Below, one piece after another: positions 17,625 through 25,985 of a stretch of 64,000 nucleotides of DNA. The translations under genes were made by a program, and so were the position numbers. This DNA is from Paeniglutamicibacter terrestris (GTDB lineage Bacteria; Actinomycetota; Actinomycetes; Actinomycetales; Micrococcaceae), in contig NZ_JAAWVT010000001.1 of assembly GCF_012271785.1 (NCBI RefSeq), forward strand, positions 1,178,001 through 1,242,000, written 5' to 3'. The notes under the pieces were generated by a model. The model was not told the origin of the DNA, did no database searches, and was given only the letters and a program-made list of their open reading frames with translations. Every line of letters starts with the position of its first letter. Positions within the stretch are counted from its first letter, which is position 1.

Positions 17625-18998
17625 CTAACCGTGGCCATCCTGGGCCATGTTGCTGAAGCGCGAGTAGTGTCCCTGGAAGGCGACGGTGATGGTCTTGGTG
17701 GGTCCGTTACGGTGCTTGGCCACGATCACGTCAGCTTCGCCGGCACGAGCCGATTCCTTATCGTAAATGTCTTCACGGTGCAGGAGGATGACCATGTCGG
17801 CGTCCTGCTCGATCGAGCCGGATTCACGAAGATCCGAAATCATCGGCTTCTTGTCCGTACGCTGTTCCGAACCACGGTTCAGCTGGGACAACGCGATAAC
17901 CGGAACGTCCAGCTCCTTGGCCAGAAGCTTCAGGGCACGGGAGAACTCCGAAACTTCTTGCTGACGCGATTCGACTTTTTTGCCAGAGCTCATCAGCTGC
18001 AGGTAGTCGAGCACCACGAGCTTGAGGTCATGCTTCTGCTTTAGTCGACGGCACTTGGCACGAATCTCCATGAGCGACATGTTCGGCGAATCATCAATGA
18101 ACAGGGGCGCGTCGTTAAGTCGGCCCATCGTGGTGGCGATCTTCGACCACTGTTCGTCCTGGATGGTGCCCTTACGCAAATCTTGCAGAGCGATGCTGGC
18201 CTCTGCCGAGAGCAGACGCATGGCAATTTCGTTCCGGCCCATTTCTAGGGAGAAGAAAACGGCGGTCATGTTGTTCTTAATGGACGCTGAGCGAGCGAAA
18301 TCCAATGCGAACGTTGATTTACCAACGGCCGGACGGGCGGCGATGACGATCATCTGGCCACCGTGCAGGCCCTGCGTCAGTTCGTCGAGTTCGAAGAATC
18401 CTGTGGGAACACCGATCACGCCCTCGCCGCGGCTGCCGGCGGATTCAATTTCGTCGACGGTGCCCTCGATGATGTCGCGCAATGGCACGTAGTCTTCGGC
18501 CGTGCGGCGTTCGGCGACCTTGTAGACCTCGGCCTGAGCTTCGTTAACGATGGCGTCGACCTCGCCGTCCTGCGAGTAGCCGAGCTGGACGATCTTGGTA
18601 CCCGCATCAACCAGTCGGCGAAGCACCGCTCGTTCGCGAACGATCTCGGCGTAGAAGCCGGCGTTGGCGGCGGTAGGCACCGACTGGATAAGCGTGTGCA
18701 GGTAGGCCGGGCCACCGATGCGGGTGATTTCACCGCGCTTGGTCAACAGGTCCGAGACGGTGACGGCATCGGCCGGCTCACCACGGCCGTAGAGGTCGAT
18801 GATGGCTTCGTAGATTGCCTCGTGTGCCGGACGGTAGAAGTCCAGTCCTCGCAGCACTTCAACGCAGTCGGCGATGGCGTCCTTGGAGAGCATCATGCCA
18901 CCGAGGACACTCTGTTCTGCGACAAGGTCCTGCGGTGGAGTACGTCCATACTCCGATTCTCGAGAATCGGAGGTGGCATTTGAGCTGGCTAGCGACAC
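17625..18998 (-). CDS. dnaB: replicative DNA helicase DnaB
   Basis: The 457-residue protein has the DnaB_N domain (DLVAEQSVLGGMMLSKDAIADCVEVL, residues 24-50 onward), a linker, and the RecA-like helicase domain with Walker A ARPAVGKST (221-229), FFSLEMG, LKLVVLDYLQLM (Walker B) and PVIALSQLNRGSEQRTDKKPMISDLRESGSIEQDADMV. It forms the hexamer that unwinds DNA ahead of the replisome. No intein interrupts it. The start is a GTG at 18998, preceded by GAAGGGAAAA. It lies about 3 kb from rplI, as in other actinobacteria, and a DnaA-box cluster lies directly upstream. Confidence 0.97.
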   Translation of the reverse strand: MSLASSNATSDSRESEYGRTPPQDLVAEQSVLGGMMLSKDAIADCVEVLRGLDFYRPAHEAIYEAIIDLYGRGEPADAVTVSDLLTKRGEITRIGGPAYLHTLIQSVPTAANAGFYAEIVRERAVLRRLVDAGTKIVQLGYSQDGEVDAIVNEAQAEVYKVAERRTAEDYVPLRDIIEGTVDEIESAGSRGEGVIGVPTGFFELDELTQGLHGGQMIVIAARPAVGKSTFALDFARSASIKNNMTAVFFSLEMGRNEIAMRLLSAEASIALQDLRKGTIQDEQWSKIATTMGRLNDAPLFIDDSPNMSLMEIRAKCRRLKQKHDLKLVVLDYLQLMSSGKKVESRQQEVSEFSRALKLLAKELDVPVIALSQLNRGSEQRTDKKPMISDLRESGSIEQDADMVILLHREDIYDKESARAGEADVIVAKHRNGPTKTITVAFQGHYSRFSNMAQDGHG

Positions 18999-19184
18999 GG
19001 GCTTTTCCCTTCAAGCATTGCGGGTTCCCAAGGTTTCCGCTTCATGACCTACCCCCAGTGTCTCAAGGAGAACCGACGATTCGTTAGGTGCAATATCACA
19101 CGTGCGTAATGGCACCACGAACCTGTGGAAATAGGTGGGGAACAGTGCCACCCTAGACCCCATTTCGGCAAAACCCAAGGCAGT

Positions 19185-19439
19185 TATCCACAGGGCGTGT
19201 GGATAACCTGTGTACCTCGTGGCGTGTTGTGTGCACAGTCTGGGGAGAACTTTGTGGATTAGCCGCATGGTTGATCTTTAAATCCCCTCTGACTAGGGCT
19301 TATATGTCTCCACAGCTGTGGATAGAAACTTATTATCCACATCCTCCGTCGGCGTAAACTCACGTTATACACACAAAAACCCCTAGATTCCGGGGCTAAA
19401 CAGGCCCTCTTTCCACAGTTACCCACAAGCTATCCACAG
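19185..19439. promoter_or_regulatory. DnaA-box cluster upstream of dnaB
   Basis: Three exact TTATCCACA boxes are present: 19185-19193 (+), 19199-19207 (-) and 19334-19342 (+). Five copies with one mismatch also occur: 19254-19262 (-), 19318-19326 (-), 19366-19374 (+), 19420-19428 (+) and 19431-19439 (+). The first two form a perfect 10-bp inverted repeat. Weaker TTTCCACA-like sites lie on both sides. The 517-base stretch between dnaB and the DUF1801 gene has no other content. Such density is expected of an origin, a DnaA-titration site or a DnaA-controlled promoter. No dnaA or dnaN is in the window. Confidence 0.8.
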
Positions 19440-19515
19440 ACACGCCGGTCAAATGCCAAAAACTGGGGATAGTGGACATTGATGGGCGTCACGTCGCACT
19501 GCCACACTGGGCCAC

Positions 19516-19941
19516 ATGAGCGAGAACAAGACCAAGCCCACGGCCATCGACCCCCACGAATTCATCGCAGCCGTGCCCCATCCAACCCGGCGGGCCGACG
19601 CCACGATTCTCGCGGACATGATGGGAGAAGTCAGTGGACAGCCGCCGAAAATGTGGGGTCCAACAATTGTTGGTTTCGGAATCTACCACTACGTCTATGA
19701 ATCAGGGCGCGAAGGGGACGCCGTCGCCATCGGCTTTTCGCCACGTTCGGCCAATCTTGCACTGTATGGGCTGACCATCGCCCCCACGGCCCCAGCGCTT
19801 CTGGCGCAACTAGGCAAACACAAGCTCGGGGCATCGTGCCTCTATATCAACAAGCTTGCGGACGTCGATCTTCAGATCTTGCGGCAGTTGGCCGCCGATG
19901 GCTACCGCTACATGATGGATGTGGTGCATTGCCCCTCATAG
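19516..19941 (+). CDS. DUF1801 domain protein
   Basis: The 141-residue protein carries the DUF1801 pattern (YdhG/SufE-like fold): RRADATILADMMGEVSGQPPKMWGPTIVGFGIYHYVYESGREGD, then AIGFSPRSANLALYGL and LGKHKLGASCLYINKLADVDLQILRQL. The family is small, cytoplasmic and functionally uncharacterised. No good ribosome binding site is visible. It is bounded by the DnaA-box region and a bidirectional hairpin. Confidence 0.85.
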   Translation: MSENKTKPTAIDPHEFIAAVPHPTRRADATILADMMGEVSGQPPKMWGPTIVGFGIYHYVYESGREGDAVAIGFSPRSANLALYGLTIAPTAPALLAQLGKHKLGASCLYINKLADVDLQILRQLAADGYRYMMDVVHCPS

Positions 19942-19966
19942 GCCAAGAACCTGGCCAAAGAAAAGA

Positions 19967-20015
19967 CTCCCGGCACCTGAGGCCGAATCCAAGATTCGAC
20001 ATCACATGCCGGGAG
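19967..20015. terminator. bidirectional hairpin between convergent genes
   Basis: CTCCCGGCA (19967-19975) pairs with TGCCGGGAG (20007-20015); an inner hairpin, CGAATC-CAA-GATTCG (19984-19998), lies within the loop. It separates the DUF1801 gene from the convergent flavin reductase gene. Confidence 0.65.
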
Positions 20016-20035
20016 CCCGTTGAACGCTAGACGCC

Positions 20036-20545
20036 CTAGGAGACCAGCTGCTCGGCTTCCAGTCGGCGGAAAGCCGAACCGTGGAATACCAGCGGCGAAT
20101 GGGCGTTATCGTGCGTCTCGTGGCCGTGCACGCGCATGATCACTACCTGGTGATCCCCAGCCTCGATCTCCTGCTCGATCGAGCAGTCAAGCCACAACGT
20201 GGCGTCGTGCAAGAACAGCGCGCCCGCGTCGGTCGAATCTAGGCGAAGACCGGCAAAGCGGTCCCCCGCCTTGGAAGCAATCTGACGGCAGACGCCCTCA
20301 TTCTTTTCGCTGAGTACCGAAACACCGATACGGCCGCTGCTGCGCACCAGAGGCCAGGTGCGCGAGGTGTTCTGAACGGCAAACATCACCAGCGGTGGAT
20401 CCATGGAGACACCAACGGTGAAGGAGGAGGCGATAATTCCTTGAGGCTCTCCATCAACGATCGCGCAGAGCGCTGCAATGCCCGATGGGTGCTGGGCAAA
20501 AACATTGCGCAGAGTATTGGGCGTGAGGTCAGAGGTAAGAGTCAT
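20036..20545 (-). CDS. flavin reductase family protein (FMN-binding split barrel)
   Basis: The 169-residue product has the flavin reductase-like domain: TLRNVFAQHPSGIAALCAIVDGEPQGIIASSFTVGVSMDPPLVMFAVQNTSRTWPLV, then GVSVLSEKNEGVCRQIA, and LDCSIEQEIEAGDHQVVIMRVHGHE with the conserved acidic/His-containing GDHxVV segment. These enzymes reduce FMN or FAD with NAD(P)H for two-component monooxygenases. The start at 20545 is supported by AAGGA 9 bases upstream. The frame continues upstream, but that sequence forms a riboswitch. A SAM-controlled leader suggests a role in sulfur assimilation, for example supplying FMNH2 to a sulfonate or sulfone monooxygenase. Confidence 0.88.
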   Translation of the reverse strand: MTLTSDLTPNTLRNVFAQHPSGIAALCAIVDGEPQGIIASSFTVGVSMDPPLVMFAVQNTSRTWPLVRSSGRIGVSVLSEKNEGVCRQIASKAGDRFAGLRLDSTDAGALFLHDATLWLDCSIEQEIEAGDHQVVIMRVHGHETHDNAHSPLVFHGSAFRRLEAEQLVS

Positions 20546-20576
20546 GATGCTCAATCCTTCGGCTTCTGCCACCGTC

Positions 20577-20730
20577 CCAGGTGCGTGAGATTCACGCGAT
20601 AACCTGCGAGGTGAGCGGTGTTTGCCGCCCGGGGTCCCGTTCGGCCGAATCATCACCTGGAGCACCCCACCACCGTGAGAGGGTTGCCGGCCAACGGGCC
20701 AGGGCCTGACGTTGACACTCTTGATTCATC
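20577..20730 (-). promoter_or_regulatory. SAM-I/IV-type riboswitch upstream of the flavin reductase
   Basis: Read on the minus strand, the leader contains the conserved S-box core. A 5' arm GATGAATCAAGAGTG (from 20730) is followed by GGCCGGCAACCC (20692-20681) and GGGGTGCTCCAGGTGATGA (20668-20650). GAATCA in the 5' arm pairs with TGATTC at the end of this core as the P1 stem. The GGCAACC / GGTGC / GTGATGA order is that of SAM-I and SAM-IV aptamers, and the compact actinobacterial form fits the SAM-I-IV variant. Downstream, CAGGT (20606-20602) and ACCTG (20582-20578) enclose the hairpin GCGTGA-ATC-TCACGC (20597-20583), which may be the extra pseudoknot arm or expression platform. SAM binding would be expected to turn the gene off. 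Confidence 0.72.
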
Positions 20731-20734
20731 ACTA

Positions 20735-20764
20735 ACGTTAGAAGCAATAATTACGTCTCGTCAA
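20735..20764 (-). promoter_or_regulatory. promoter of the flavin reductase leader
   Basis: On the minus strand TTGACG (20764-20759) and TAACGT (20740-20735) are separated by 18 bases. Transcription would begin almost exactly where the riboswitch P1 stem starts. The remaining 200 bases up to the next gene show nothing else recognisable. Confidence 0.55.
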
Positions 20765-20967
20765 AGTTTATTTCGACATGAGAAGTCATGAAGCGTTCAA
20801 ATCGAAGAATCTGCGACGAACTCGTGACAAGTGAACACTTCCACTGTAAAAGTGTCTAAGCTGCTGAACGCTCGCGGATGAGAGCTCGACCACACGTAAC
20901 TTTCCTGGTTACGTCCGCCGTTGCGAACTCCCCTCGACTTAGCCGCAGATCGAGCTCGCGCTACCGA

Positions 20968-21594
20968 TCACCCAACGTCGGCAACACCGGTATAGGTCGC
21001 GAACGCTGCTGTCCCCGTTTTCTCATAGGTGAGGATCGCTAGGCCGCCCGGAGTGGTTGTGGCACTGACCAGTTGTAAGCCGGCAGGGGCACCGCCATCA
21101 ACAAAGAGTCGCCGGCCCTGACCAACGACCACGGGCGCCACCACCAGACGGAGTTCATCAATGAGTCCCGCTGCCAACAAACTGCCGGCCAATCGTGCAC
21201 TTCCGTGAATCTGCAGTTCCTTGCCGGGGGTGGCCTTGAGTTCCGCAACACGTGCGGGGACGTCGCCGGAAAGAACGGTGGTCGGGTTCCAGCTTCCTTC
21301 GCTGAGGGTCTGAGTGGCAACATACTTCGGCAAGGAGTTCATCAGGCCGGTAAATGGGTCATCTTCGGCAGTAATCTCCGGCCAGTCCCGGGCAAAAGCC
21401 TCATAGGTCCGCCGACCCAACAGCAATCCATCGGCCAAGCGGAGCCACTGAGCGGCCTGGTCAATGAAGGCCTCGTCCATATGCGGAACGAACCAGCCGC
21501 CGCGGGTGAAACCACCGCTGCGGTCTTCCTCCGGAGAACCCGGACCTTGGCAGACCCCATCAAGACTTACAAACTCGGTGAGTGTCAGTTTCAT
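20968..21594 (-). CDS. dihydrofolate reductase family protein (RibD C-terminal type)
   Basis: The 208-residue product starts MKLTLTEFVSLDGVCQGPGSPEEDRSGGF, the typical opening of YyaP/RibD_C reductases. ADGLLLGRRTYEAFARDWPEI (NADPH-binding region), LPKYVATQTLSEGSWNPTTVLSGDV, and HGSARLAGSLLAAGLIDELRLVVAPVVVGQGRRLF follow. It is an NADPH-dependent reductase of unknown substrate. The ATG at 21594 is chosen by homology pattern; the frame begins 17 codons earlier without support. It is a monocistronic gene with a weak AGGCGAAG ribosome binding site. Confidence 0.88.
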   Translation of the reverse strand: MKLTLTEFVSLDGVCQGPGSPEEDRSGGFTRGGWFVPHMDEAFIDQAAQWLRLADGLLLGRRTYEAFARDWPEITAEDDPFTGLMNSLPKYVATQTLSEGSWNPTTVLSGDVPARVAELKATPGKELQIHGSARLAGSLLAAGLIDELRLVVAPVVVGQGRRLFVDGGAPAGLQLVSATTTPGGLAILTYEKTGTAAFATYTGVADVG

Positions 21595-21800
21595 GTGCGC
21601 TTCGCCTGTCCATGGGTGGGCATTACTGGGGAAGGCCCTTGTCATGGAAACATTACGTACCCCGGGCTTCGAGCGCTAGGTCCGGCGTCGAATCCTTGAG
21701 GCTTCGGAGTACCGGCGATAGGTTGGCCGATGGCCGGATGACCGACATTCATCGACGGGCGGTTCTGCGAGCTTCAAAGCCCTCACGGGTAGTCGCGTTA

Positions 21801-21843
21801 ACCTACTGTGGACCCCACCAAAGGTGGGGTCCACAGTAGGTTG
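21801..21843. terminator. terminator of the rpsF-ssb-rpsR-rplI operon
   Basis: A perfect 20-bp stem, AACCTACTGTGGACCCCACC (21801-21820) with GGTGGGGTCCACAGTAGGTT (21824-21843), closes on a 3-base loop. It lies 31 bases after the rplI stop and could act in both directions. Confidence 0.92.
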
Positions 21844-21874
21844 TCGTCAAGGACGACGGTAGTTGCTAAAGAAA

Positions 21875-22330
21875 TTACTTCTTTACAGCAACAACTACGA
21901 GAGAGATCTTTGCCGAAACATCAGCGTGCAGACGCACGGTAGCCGAGTAGTTACCCGTCGACTTGATGTGGTCGTCAATTTCGATGTTGCGCTTGTCGAT
22001 CGAGCCAGCGCCAGCAGCTGAAACAGCCTTGGCGATGTCGTCGGTCTTCACGGTGCCGAAGAGGCGACCGGTAGCGCCAGCCTTGACGGTCAACTTGACC
22101 GGCTTGGCGGAAATCGAAGCAGCGAGTGCCTGTGCCTCTTCCAAGGATGCAACAGCGCGAGCAGCACGGGCGGCCTTGATCGACTCAACCTGCTTCTCAC
22201 CGCCCTTGGTCCAGGTGATAGCGAATGAACGCGGGAGAAGGTAGTTACGTGCGTAACCATCCTTCACCTCGACGATGTCGCCTGCGGCACCGAGGCCGGT
22301 AACTTCGTGGGTCAGAATGAGCTTTGCCAT
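21875..22330 (-). CDS. rplI: 50S ribosomal protein L9
   Basis: The 151-residue protein has the L9 N-terminal domain ([35 protein letters not shown]), the long connecting helix ([21 protein letters not shown]), and the C-terminal domain with [21 protein letters not shown] and [21 protein letters not shown]. It binds 23S rRNA near the L1 stalk. It is the last gene of the operon, 15 bases after rpsR, and is followed by a strong terminator. Confidence 0.98.
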   Translation of the reverse strand: MAKLILTHEVTGLGAAGDIVEVKDGYARNYLLPRSFAITWTKGGEKQVESIKAARAARAVASLEEAQALAASISAKPVKLTVKAGATGRLFGTVKTDDIAKAVSAAGAGSIDKRNIEIDDHIKSTGNYSATVRLHADVSAKISLVVVAVKK

Positions 22331-22345
22331 GTTGGTATACCTTCC

Positions 22346-22585
22346 TTAGCCGCGGCCAGCGCCGGAGTAAGGCAGCAATGCCACTTCGCGCGCGTTCTTG
22401 ATGGCCTGTGCGATCTTGCGCTGTTCCTGTACGGAAACGCCGGTAACGCGACGGGCACGGATCTTTCCGCGATCCGAAATGAACTTGCGCAGCAATGCTA
22501 CGTCCTTGTAGTCGATGACAGTGATGTCAGCGGCCTTCAAGGGATTGGACTTTGGTTTGGGCTTACGGAGTTCAGCCTTAGCCAT
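22346..22585 (-). CDS. rpsR: 30S ribosomal protein S18
   Basis: The 79-residue protein shows the S18 signature: [55 protein letters not shown]. It has no cysteine cluster, so it is the zinc-free form. It follows ssb after 63 bases that include a small hairpin, and ends 15 bases before rplI. Confidence 0.98.
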   Translation of the reverse strand: MAKAELRKPKPKSNPLKAADITVIDYKDVALLRKFISDRGKIRARRVTGVSVQEQRKIAQAIKNAREVALLPYSGAGRG

Positions 22586-22611
22586 CGTGGAGCTCCTTAA
22601 TTCAGGTGGAG

Positions 22612-22631
22612 CCCGCAGAAGATTCTGCGGG
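22612..22631 (-). repeat. small hairpin between ssb and rpsR
   Basis: CCCGCAGAA (22612-22620) and TTCTGCGGG (22623-22631) are perfectly complementary. Realistically they form a 7-bp stem with a 6-base loop. The hairpin lies inside the operon and may serve as a processing or partial-termination site. Confidence 0.5.
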
Positions 22632-22648
22632 ATGGTGAATAAATGTGT

Positions 22649-23230
22649 TTAGAAGGGCGGTTCGTCGGAACCCGGGTTGCCCCATCCGCCGTTGTTTCCT
22701 CCGGCAGGAGCGCCCCATGGATCGGCTGCAGGTGCATTCCAGCCGCCACCGTTGTTTCCGCCAGCGTTGCCGCCACCGAAACCACCGTTGCCACCTTGAT
22801 TGCCGCCGGCAGGAGCGCCGGAGTTCTGCTGGCCGCCAAAGCCACCACCGTTGCCACCGCCGGAGCGCTGGGTACGGGTGACCTTAGCCGAGGCGTAACG
22901 CAACGATGGGCCGATTTCATCGACCTCTAGCTCGGTGACGTTACGCTTTTCGCCTTCTTTGGTTTCGTAAGAACGCGACTTAAGGCGACCCTGGGCGACG
23001 ACTCGCATGCCCTTGGTCAACGTCTCAGCGACGTTTTCAGCAGCCTCACGCCACACCGAAGCCCGGAGGAACAGCGTGTCGCCGTCCTTCCATTCATTGG
23101 TCTGACGATCGAAGGTTCGCGGGGTCGAAGCAATGGTGAAGTTCGCCACTGCCGATCCTGACGGGGTGAAACGCAGTTCCGGGTCAGCGGTCAAATTACC
23201 AATAACCGTAATGACTGTCTCGCCTGCCAT
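22649..23230 (-). CDS. ssb: single-stranded DNA-binding protein
   Basis: The 193-residue protein has an OB fold ([32 protein letters not shown], then [34 protein letters not shown], residues 3 to about 110), a long flexible Gly/Asn-rich segment ([16 protein letters not shown] and similar), and the acidic C-terminal tip DEPPF that recruits replication and repair proteins. It sits between rpsF and rpsR as in most actinobacteria. A GGAGG sequence lies close before the ATG. Confidence 0.97.
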   Translation of the reverse strand: MAGETVITVIGNLTADPELRFTPSGSAVANFTIASTPRTFDRQTNEWKDGDTLFLRASVWREAAENVAETLTKGMRVVAQGRLKSRSYETKEGEKRNVTELEVDEIGPSLRYASAKVTRTQRSGGGNGGGFGGQQNSGAPAGGNQGGNGGFGGGNAGGNNGGGWNAPAADPWGAPAGGNNGGWGNPGSDEPPF

Positions 23231-23274
23231 TGGAGCCTCCTAAAGTGTTGTTCTACGAAGATCGAAAAGCAGAA

Positions 23275-23580
23275 TTACTCTGCTACGACCTTTGCCTCTT
23301 CCGGGCGGGTGATCTTGGTACGCATGATGGTCTCATTGAGGCTCAGCTGGCGATCAAGCTCTGCGGAAGTAGCGGGGGTAGCGGTGAAGTTAACTACCGC
23401 GTAAATGGCCTCATTCTTCTTCTGAATGTCGTAGGCCAGGCGGCGACGGCCCCAGATGTCAACCTTTTCGATGGTTCCACCATCGTTGAGGACAACGTCC
23501 AGGAACTTACCGAGGGTCGGTTCAACGGTTCGCTCGTCGACCTCGGGGTCGATCAGCACCATCAATTCATAAGCACGCAT
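23275..23580 (-). CDS. rpsF: 30S ribosomal protein S6
   Basis: The 101-residue product begins [21 protein letters not shown] and contains [31 protein letters not shown] and [14 protein letters not shown], the S6 pattern. The ATG at 23580 has an excellent AAAGGAGGTGGG ribosome binding site; upstream codons in the open frame are not S6. It is the first gene of the operon. Confidence 0.97.
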   Translation of the reverse strand: MRAYELMVLIDPEVDERTVEPTLGKFLDVVLNDGGTIEKVDIWGRRRLAYDIQKKNEAIYAVVNFTATPATSAELDRQLSLNETIMRTKITRPEEAKVVAE

Positions 23581-23754
23581 GTGAACCCACCTCCTTTGGG
23601 CTAAACGGTCACGGCATTTCCGCAACAGGAGGTTCTTTGCATTTGCTGTCGCCGCAACCCGATTGCTGGGCGCGGCAGAAACAGCCTCAACTATTCTAGC
23701 TGAAAAACGCGCTTTGCCCCGACAAGTTCTGGTGCGCTGCATCACGCATCGGCT

Positions 23755-25887
23755 TTAGCGGCTCGATTCCAGGTGATCTTTATCCATCGCGGCGAGCAAC
23801 CGTTGGTCAAATACCGGCGCTAGCGTGCGCATATAGGTGTCGGAGATGTGGTGCTTGTCCCGATACACCAACACGTTGCCGATCACCGCCGGGCAGAACT
23901 CGTTGCTGCAGAACTGGTCGGAGAAATCCAAGACATCAACCCGCGGGTCGAGCTTGGCCGCAGAGAGCGTGAAGTCGTTGGCCTCGAAGGCCTTCGACTT
24001 CGGCGTGCCACAGGATTGAAGTTGCTCCGGATGCTGCACCACACAGTCACGCGCGTAGGTCTTCAGGCCCGGACGTGGGGTGTCCAGAATTGGATAGACA
24101 GAAATGCCCGCATCCTCGAGTGCATCCCAGTATTGGGCGAAGCCCTCCGCGGCACCCTTGGCAAAGGCCGACCCGGCCCAGTGGCTGGTCACCACGGCGT
24201 CCACATCGCCACGAGAAACGATCCGCTCAAGGGTGTCCCTATTGGCTTGCTGGCAAGAAATACTGCCATTCTTCTCCGCCGTCCGCTCGGTGGCGGTGAA
24301 GGGGCAGGAGTTTTTCAGATACGTGAGGACCTTCCAGCCATGTTGCTCGGCGGTTGCTTCCGCCGCCCTAAACCAATGCGCTGCATGAGAATCCCCCACC
24401 AGGGCGATCGTAAATTTGCCGTCCTTAGCACCGCGGATACATTCGCGGGTCACCTCGGACTGCGGCTTTTGTACACATTCGCCCAGATCGGGCAGGTCGC
24501 TGGCGGCTTCCGCGGGGACCGGGACGATCTGCTTCATGCCCTGCAGGTAGGCGGGCGCGCCGGCGGGAACCGAAGCGGCGCCGAAGCCCTCGGGCGGAGC
24601 GGCAAGCATCGTGGCCGCGGCCCGTTCCTGAGCCACAACTTCTCGCTGGGCCAGCGCTCCCGGGGCCAGGGACATCGCGGCAACCATGCTCAGTGCCACC
24701 GCGCCGACGCCCAGAGCCCGCCAGCTTGAGGATTGCAGTGGGGCGAAGTTCCGTGCGGGGGTTTCGATCCAGCGGTAACTCGCCGTGGCCAGCAGCAGGC
24801 TGAGCACCAACAAGCCGATGCTCTGCAACGCTCGCGGCTCACGCTCGGCGAAGAAGAGGAAGAAGGTCAATACCGGCCAATGCCACAGATAAAGCGAGTA
24901 GGAGATGTTGCCCAACCATTGAACCGCCGAATGCTCCAACAGCTTTTGTGGGGCCAACATCCCGCGGGTCTCCCCGGCAAGGATCACCGCCAGGGTGCCA
25001 AGCACCGGAAGGGCCGCCGAGGCCCCTGGGAACGGCGTTTTCGCATCATAACCAAAGGCCGCCACCGCGATGGCCGCAAAGCCAGCCCAGGCCACAGCGG
25101 TACGGACACCCGGTGTCTGGAACCATTTGATGGTGCGGGGCATCAGGCCCGGCTCCGCGGGGGCGAGGAAGAGCGCCAGCAGGCCGCCTGCAGCCATTTC
25201 CCACACCCGGGCGGGGGTCACGAAGTAGGCCGCGGGATCCCCCGAGCCCACCAGAACCATCGAATAAATCAGCGAGATGATGATGACCGCACCAAAGACC
25301 AGGGCCAGGGCGGCACGTGGCAGGGCACCGCTCAGCCCCCGACGGCCCACACGTTCGGCCTTCTTGGCTGCCCAGTTACGACCCCCCACCCACATGGCGA
25401 GCAGTACCAACAGTGGCCAGAAGAGGTAAAACTGTTCCTCCACGCCCAATGACCAGAAGTGCTGCAGCGCCGTGGGAGCTTGATCGGCGGCCAGGTAGTC
25501 CACCGCATTGGCAGCCAGCACCCAGTTTTCCACCGAGAACGCCGAGGCCAGTGCCGCGGTTCCCACCGTTTTCCACAACGTGGAAGGAAGGAAGAGGAGC
25601 GTGGCAATGACTACCGCGATGATGACCACAAAGGCCGCGGGAAGGATGCGGCGCACACGTGCCGCCCAGAACCCCGGCAGGTTGATCCGACCCGAGGCGC
25701 GAACCTCGCGCAGCAGATGTCCGGTGATCAGGAATCCGGAGATGGCAAAAAAGACATCCACACCAACAAATCCGCCCGGCACCAAACGCGGTTCCAGGTG
25801 ATAGGCCACCACCAAAGCGACAGCGAGGGCTCGCAGCGATTGAACCTCTGGCAGGAAACGGCGCGGCGGCTTTAAATCGGTGTTCAT
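23755..25887 (-). CDS. acyltransferase-3 membrane protein with C-terminal SGNH domain (OafA type)
   Basis: The 710-residue protein has an N-terminal acyltransferase-3 domain of about ten membrane helices, with RALAVALVVAYHLEPRLVPGGFVGVDVFFAISGFLIT (the family His) and SLGVEEQFYLFWPLL. A periplasmic SGNH/GDSL hydrolase domain follows from about residue 480: KFTIALVGDSHAAHWFRA carries the nucleophile Ser, and DKHHISDTYMRTLAPVF supplies the Asp/His of the triad. Such proteins O-acetylate cell-wall or surface polysaccharides: the membrane part moves the acyl group across and the SGNH part transfers it. The ATG at 25887 is preferred over one seven codons upstream because it begins the conserved region. 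It is a single gene. Confidence 0.92.
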   Translation of the reverse strand: MNTDLKPPRRFLPEVQSLRALAVALVVAYHLEPRLVPGGFVGVDVFFAISGFLITGHLLREVRASGRINLPGFWAARVRRILPAAFVVIIAVVIATLLFLPSTLWKTVGTAALASAFSVENWVLAANAVDYLAADQAPTALQHFWSLGVEEQFYLFWPLLVLLAMWVGGRNWAAKKAERVGRRGLSGALPRAALALVFGAVIIISLIYSMVLVGSGDPAAYFVTPARVWEMAAGGLLALFLAPAEPGLMPRTIKWFQTPGVRTAVAWAGFAAIAVAAFGYDAKTPFPGASAALPVLGTLAVILAGETRGMLAPQKLLEHSAVQWLGNISYSLYLWHWPVLTFFLFFAEREPRALQSIGLLVLSLLLATASYRWIETPARNFAPLQSSSWRALGVGAVALSMVAAMSLAPGALAQREVVAQERAAATMLAAPPEGFGAASVPAGAPAYLQGMKQIVPVPAEAASDLPDLGECVQKPQSEVTRECIRGAKDGKFTIALVGDSHAAHWFRAAEATAEQHGWKVLTYLKNSCPFTATERTAEKNGSISCQQANRDTLERIVSRGDVDAVVTSHWAGSAFAKGAAEGFAQYWDALEDAGISVYPILDTPRPGLKTYARDCVVQHPEQLQSCGTPKSKAFEANDFTLSAAKLDPRVDVLDFSDQFCSNEFCPAVIGNVLVYRDKHHISDTYMRTLAPVFDQRLLAAMDKDHLESSR

Positions 25888-25985
25888 GCCCGCGAGCAAA
25901 GCACACACGCATGAACACCTCGTGACCTGCGAGTGTTAACTCGCTATCCGGTGCACGCTTTTATGATGCCCTTCACGGTGTGTTG

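Noticed and set aside
17625-18998. Possible intein in dnaB
   Set aside because: DnaB is a frequent intein host, but all helicase motifs follow without interruption at normal length.
19122-19440. Calling the DnaA-box cluster the chromosomal oriC
   Set aside because: There is no dnaA, dnaN or rpmH in the window and no clear AT-rich unwinding element; kept as a DnaA-box cluster only.
20546-20665. N-terminal extension of the flavin reductase in the open frame
   Set aside because: It has no flavin reductase character, lies within riboswitch structure, and the internal ATG at 20545 has a proper ribosome binding site.
22649-22900. Gly/Asn-rich repeats in the ssb tail as a DNA repeat array
   Set aside because: This is the ordinary low-complexity linker of SSB proteins, not a CRISPR or tandem array.
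24733-25452. Long open frame antisense to the acyltransferase gene
   Set aside because: It is a composition shadow of a high-GC gene, has no ribosome binding site, and encodes a Gln/Gly/Arg-rich nonsense protein.
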